Shown: positions 3,862 to 6,757 of the stretch, in pieces | Layout of the letters: each line of letters opens with the position of its first letter | Numbering within the stretch: the first letter of the stretch is position 1 | Assembly: GCA_040905285.1 (NCBI GenBank) | Contig: JBBDRV010000120.1 | Span: forward strand, 1-6,757 | Direction: 5' to 3' | Source: JBBDRV01 sp040905285 | Lineage (GTDB): Bacteria > Bacteroidota > Rhodothermia > Balneolales > Balneolaceae | DNA length: 6,757 nucleotides | The notes under the pieces: model-generated | Told to the model about the DNA's origin: nothing | What the model saw: only the letters and a program-made list of their open reading frames with translations | Database searches by the model: none | Position numbers and translations under genes: made by a program

Positions 3862-6757
3862 TTAATGGAGCTTGCCTGAAGTTCTTCTGCATTTTTTAAA
3901 CGGCTTTCGTCTATCTCTGCATAAACCTTGTCCGAAGCAAAATAGGAGTAAACGGCTGGAATGACATATAGAGTCAGGAAGCTGCCGATGACCAGACCGA
4001 ATATAACGGCAATGCCCATGGAAACCCTGCTTTCGGATCCGGCACCAAAAGCAAGTGCGATCGGTAAAATACCCAGAACGGTCGACAGCGAAGTCATAAG
4101 GATCGGCCGGAAACGTACTGCAGCTGCATCTTTGACGGCCTCGGCAACACCCATCCCCTGATTTTGCCGCTGATTGGCAAATTCAACAATTAGTATTCCA
4201 TTCTTTGTCACCAGCCCGATCAGCATGATCATTCCGATCTGGCTGAAGATGTTCAGTGTCTCTCCGAAGTACCAGAGTGCGAGCAGAGAGCCGAACAATG
4301 CCAGCGGAACCGTAAACAGGATGATGAACGGATCCCTGAAGCTTTCGAACTGGGCTGCCAGGACCAGATATACCAGGACCAGGGCAAAAGCAAATACAAA
4401 ACCCATGGCTGCTGTGCTGTCGGCGAAGTCACGGGAAGGCCCGGCAAGATCGGTCACTATTCGTTCATCCAGTACAATGGAGGCAATGTCATCCATGGCT
4501 TCTATTCCGTCACCGATCGTGTATCCCGGCGCCAGTGCCGCAGAAACGGTAGCTGCTGCAAAACGGTTAAAGCGGTATAGCTGGGGAGGGCCGCTGTTCT
4601 CGGACAGATCAATCAGGTTGTCCATCTGTATCAGATCATCCCGGTTGTTACGCACGTAAATGGTTTTCAGATCAACCGGTTCATTGCGGCGCTGGCGCTC
4701 CATTTGACCGATAACCCAGTACTGTTTCGAATCCATGATAAAAAAACCGAATCTGGATCCGCTGAGCGAAAGCTGCAGGGTTTGAGCTATATCCTGTGTT
4801 GAAACGCCCAGCGCCTGTGCCCGGTTTCGGTTAATATTGACCTGCAGTTCAGGCCGGTTGAATTTCAGGTTCACATCTCCGAAAACAAACGCATCATGGT
4901 TACGCACCTGATCCAGAAAAGCGGGAATGACCTCTTTCAGCTGATCCAGGGTCTGTGCCTGCAACACATACTGTACAGGCAGCCCCCCCCGCCGCTGACC
5001 TATTGACTGCGGCTGAGAGACGAAGGTTTCTGCTGCAGTCAGAGTACTGAGCCGGTTACCGAGAAAATCCGCTACTTCCTGCTGAGACCGGGATCGTTCG
5101 CTCCGATCCGTCAGATTAATAAAGCCGAAAGCGGAATTGACTGCTCCCGAAGCTCCGAAACCCGGAGATGTCACCGTATTGATCGCTACCAGTTCGGGCA
5201 CTTCTTCCCGGATGAGGCCAACCATCTCATCCACATAGCGGTCCATGTATTCGTAGGTTGCCCCTTCCGGACCCGCCGCGGCAATCCTCATCTGTCCGCG
5301 ATCTTCCATCGGTGCGATTTCCTGCGGCAGGGTCTGGTTTATCCACATGCCGGTACCTCCGCAGACAGCGATGGCCACAAAGGCAAGCCATCTTCTGGAC
5401 ATGAATGACTCAAGGGATCGCCGGTACGCGTTATTCATTCTGATGAAAAACGGTGCCGAAATCGTGTAGAACCGGCTTTTCTTCTGATCCCTTTTTAGAA
5501 TTTTGGTTGAAAGCATCGGTGTCAGGGTCAGAGCTACAAAGGAGGAAATGGCCACTGCACCCGCAATAACCACCCCGAACTCACGAAAAAGCCGGCCGGT
5601 TGTTCCTCCCAAAAACAGGATCGGCATAAAAACCGAGACAAGAGCCAGGGATGTCGCTATAATTGCAAAAAAAATCTCCCTGGAACCGAGGATCCCCGCT
5701 TCAACTACAGGCAGCCCCATTTCCATTTTTGCATAGATATTTTCAAGGACCACAATCGCATCGTCTACCACAAGGCCGATAGACAGCACAATAGCTAAAA
5801 GAGTCAGCACATTAATCGAAAACCCGGCCAGATACATCACAAAAAAGGTCCCGATCAGGGCAATCGGTATGACAATGATCGGTATGAGGGTAGTACGCCA
5901 ATCCCTCAAAAAGAGGAATATGATTGCAATGACCAGAATAAACGCGATGAAAATCGTCTGCTGGACTTCAAAAATCGACTCCTGGATATATTCTGTCGTG
6001 TTGAAACCCGTAGCTATTTCTATATCTTCAGGAAGATCCCTTCTGATCTGTTCAACACGCTCGAAAACCTCTTCCGCTATGGCAAGCTGATTTGAGCCGG
6101 GCTGCGGGATGGCGACCACACCAACCATCGGCACCCCGTTCCGTTTGAGGACAGTCCGCTCATTCTGGGCTCCCAGTTCAGCACGTCCTATATCCCTGAA
6201 CCTGACTATATCACCACCCGATTCCTTGATGATCAGGTTGTTAAATTCTTCTGCAGTTGTCATCCGGCCCATGGTCCGGACTGTCAGCTCGGTGGAAAGC
6301 CCTTCAATTGTCCCGGAGGGCAGCTCCACATTCTCCCGGTTCAATGCCTGCCGGACATCAAGCGGAGTTAACTGGTAAGCGGCCAGCCTCATGGGATTCA
6401 TCCAGAGACGCATTGCATACTGGCGGGAGCCCCATACACGTATTTCACTGATACCCTCTATCGTCTGAAGACGTTCCTTGAACGTATTTTCCGCAATGGC
6501 CGTCAGATCCAGAAGATTTCTCTGTCTACTGTTCACATTCAGAAAGATAATCGGCGAGGCATCCGCATCGGCCTTGGTGACCGTCGGCGGCTCGGCATCG
6601 GAAGGCAGATTGCGCTGTGCACGGGAAACCCGGTCGCGCACATCATTGGCTGCCGCTTCAAGATCCATTTCAACATTGAATTCAACCGTTATGTTGCTGG
6701 CGCCTTCCCTGCTGACTGACGAGAGGGTTCGGATGCCCGCCACCGCATTGAGGGACT
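3858..6757 (-). CDS. RND (AcrB/MdtB-like, HAE-1 type) efflux pump inner-membrane permease, 5' end truncated
   Basis: The frame is open to the right edge. The visible part is about 965 residues, starting SLNAVAGI, against about 1,020-1,050 for the family, so roughly 60 N-terminal residues including TM1 are missing; the GTG at 6743 is an internal Val codon, not a start. The protein is the proton-driven pump of a tripartite exporter. Visible parts, numbered from that Val: first porter domain (1-260), TM2-6 (about 262-415), TM7 (450-468), second porter domain (470-775) and TM8-12 (780-935). The proton-relay residues are present: Asp327-Asp328 in GLVVDDAIVVLEN (TM4) and Lys847 in LIGLVTKNG (TM10), equivalent to D407/D408 and K940 of AcrB. 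No metal-specific (CusA) signature was noticed, so a drug, lipid or other hydrophobic substrate is more likely. A G8 run on the coding strand (4990-4983) encodes part of RRGGLPVQ. The TolC-family gene follows with a 4-bp overlap; the adaptor protein gene is probably just upstream. Confidence 0.95.
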   Translation of the reverse strand, partial: SLNAVAGIRTLSSVSREGASNITVEFNVEMDLEAAANDVRDRVSRAQRNLPSDAEPPTVTKADADASPIIFLNVNSRQRNLLDLTAIAENTFKERLQTIEGISEIRVWGSRQYAMRLWMNPMRLAAYQLTPLDVRQALNRENVELPSGTIEGLSTELTVRTMGRMTTAEEFNNLIIKESGGDIVRFRDIGRAELGAQNERTVLKRNGVPMVGVVAIPQPGSNQLAIAEEVFERVEQIRRDLPEDIEIATGFNTTEYIQESIFEVQQTIFIAFILVIAIIFLFLRDWRTTLIPIIVIPIALIGTFFVMYLAGFSINVLTLLAIVLSIGLVVDDAIVVLENIYAKMEMGLPVVEAGILGSREIFFAIIATSLALVSVFMPILFLGGTTGRLFREFGVVIAGAVAISSFVALTLTPMLSTKILKRDQKKSRFYTISAPFFIRMNNAYRRSLESFMSRRWLAFVAIAVCGGTGMWINQTLPQEIAPMEDRGQMRIAAAGPEGATYEYMDRYVDEMVGLIREEVPELVAINTVTSPGFGASGAVNSAFGFINLTDRSERSRSQQEVADFLGNRLSTLTAAETFVSQPQSIGQRRGGLPVQYVLQAQTLDQLKEVIPAFLDQVRNHDAFVFGDVNLKFNRPELQVNINRNRAQALGVSTQDIAQTLQLSLSGSRFGFFIMDSKQYWVIGQMERQRRNEPVDLKTIYVRNNRDDLIQMDNLIDLSENSGPPQLYRFNRFAAATVSAALAPGYTIGDGIEAMDDIASIVLDERIVTDLAGPSRDFADSTAAMGFVFAFALVLVYLVLAAQFESFRDPFIILFTVPLALFGSLLALWYFGETLNIFSQIGMIMLIGLVTKNGILIVEFANQRQNQGMGVAEAVKDAAAVRFRPILMTSLSTVLGILPIALAFGAGSESRVSMGIAVIFGLVIGSFLTLYVIPAVYSYFASDKVYAEIDESRLKNAEELQASSIK

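Noticed and set aside
6741..6743. GTG at 6743 as the start of the RND pump
   Set aside because: The frame continues upstream to the window edge with family-like residues (SLNA before VAGI), and a start here would remove TM1 and part of the first porter domain. It is an internal Val codon of a truncated gene.

Overview
This 6.76-kb window reads as ordinary bacterial chromosome with closely packed genes. It holds four complete protein genes and two genes cut by the window edges. By eye the G+C content is near 50%, the spacers are more AT-rich, and none of the visible starts has a clear AGGAGG-type ribosome binding site. Absence of Shine-Dalgarno sites, together with the look of the MnmA, HNH, TolC and RND proteins, suggests a member of the Bacteroidota/Rhodothermota/Balneolota assemblage. 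That assignment is an inference from pattern recognition, not from a search.

Left part, minus strand: the first 17 codons of an exported protein run off the left edge (51 to 1). Upstream of it lies a complete mnmA (1272 to 139), the tRNA-U34 2-thiouridylase. Upstream of that is a solitary Cys4-type HNH nuclease family protein (1897 to 1391). All three point left. The 172-bp AT-rich spacer 1898-2069 separates the HNH gene from a plus-strand gene and carries a good sigma70-like promoter for the HNH gene plus a cluster of TTCAA motifs.

Middle, plus strand: 2070-2474 encodes a small GHKL ATPase of the RsbW/SpoIIAB anti-sigma kinase type. No partner sigma factor or anti-anti-sigma gene is in view. 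It converges on the efflux genes with a gap of only 19 bp.

Right part, minus strand: a tripartite efflux operon. The inner-membrane RND pump, whose 5' end is beyond the right edge, is followed by a TolC-family outer-membrane channel. The two genes overlap by 4 bp (ATGA), so they are almost certainly co-transcribed and translationally coupled. The periplasmic adaptor (membrane fusion protein) is not in the window and probably lies just upstream, off the right edge.

I found no tRNA, rRNA, CRISPR array, insertion sequence, riboswitch or convincing terminator, and no clear sign of a previously undescribed system. The most useful points for a second look are the orphan anti-sigma-type kinase, the solitary conserved HNH protein, the motif cluster between them, and the truncated exported protein at the left edge.
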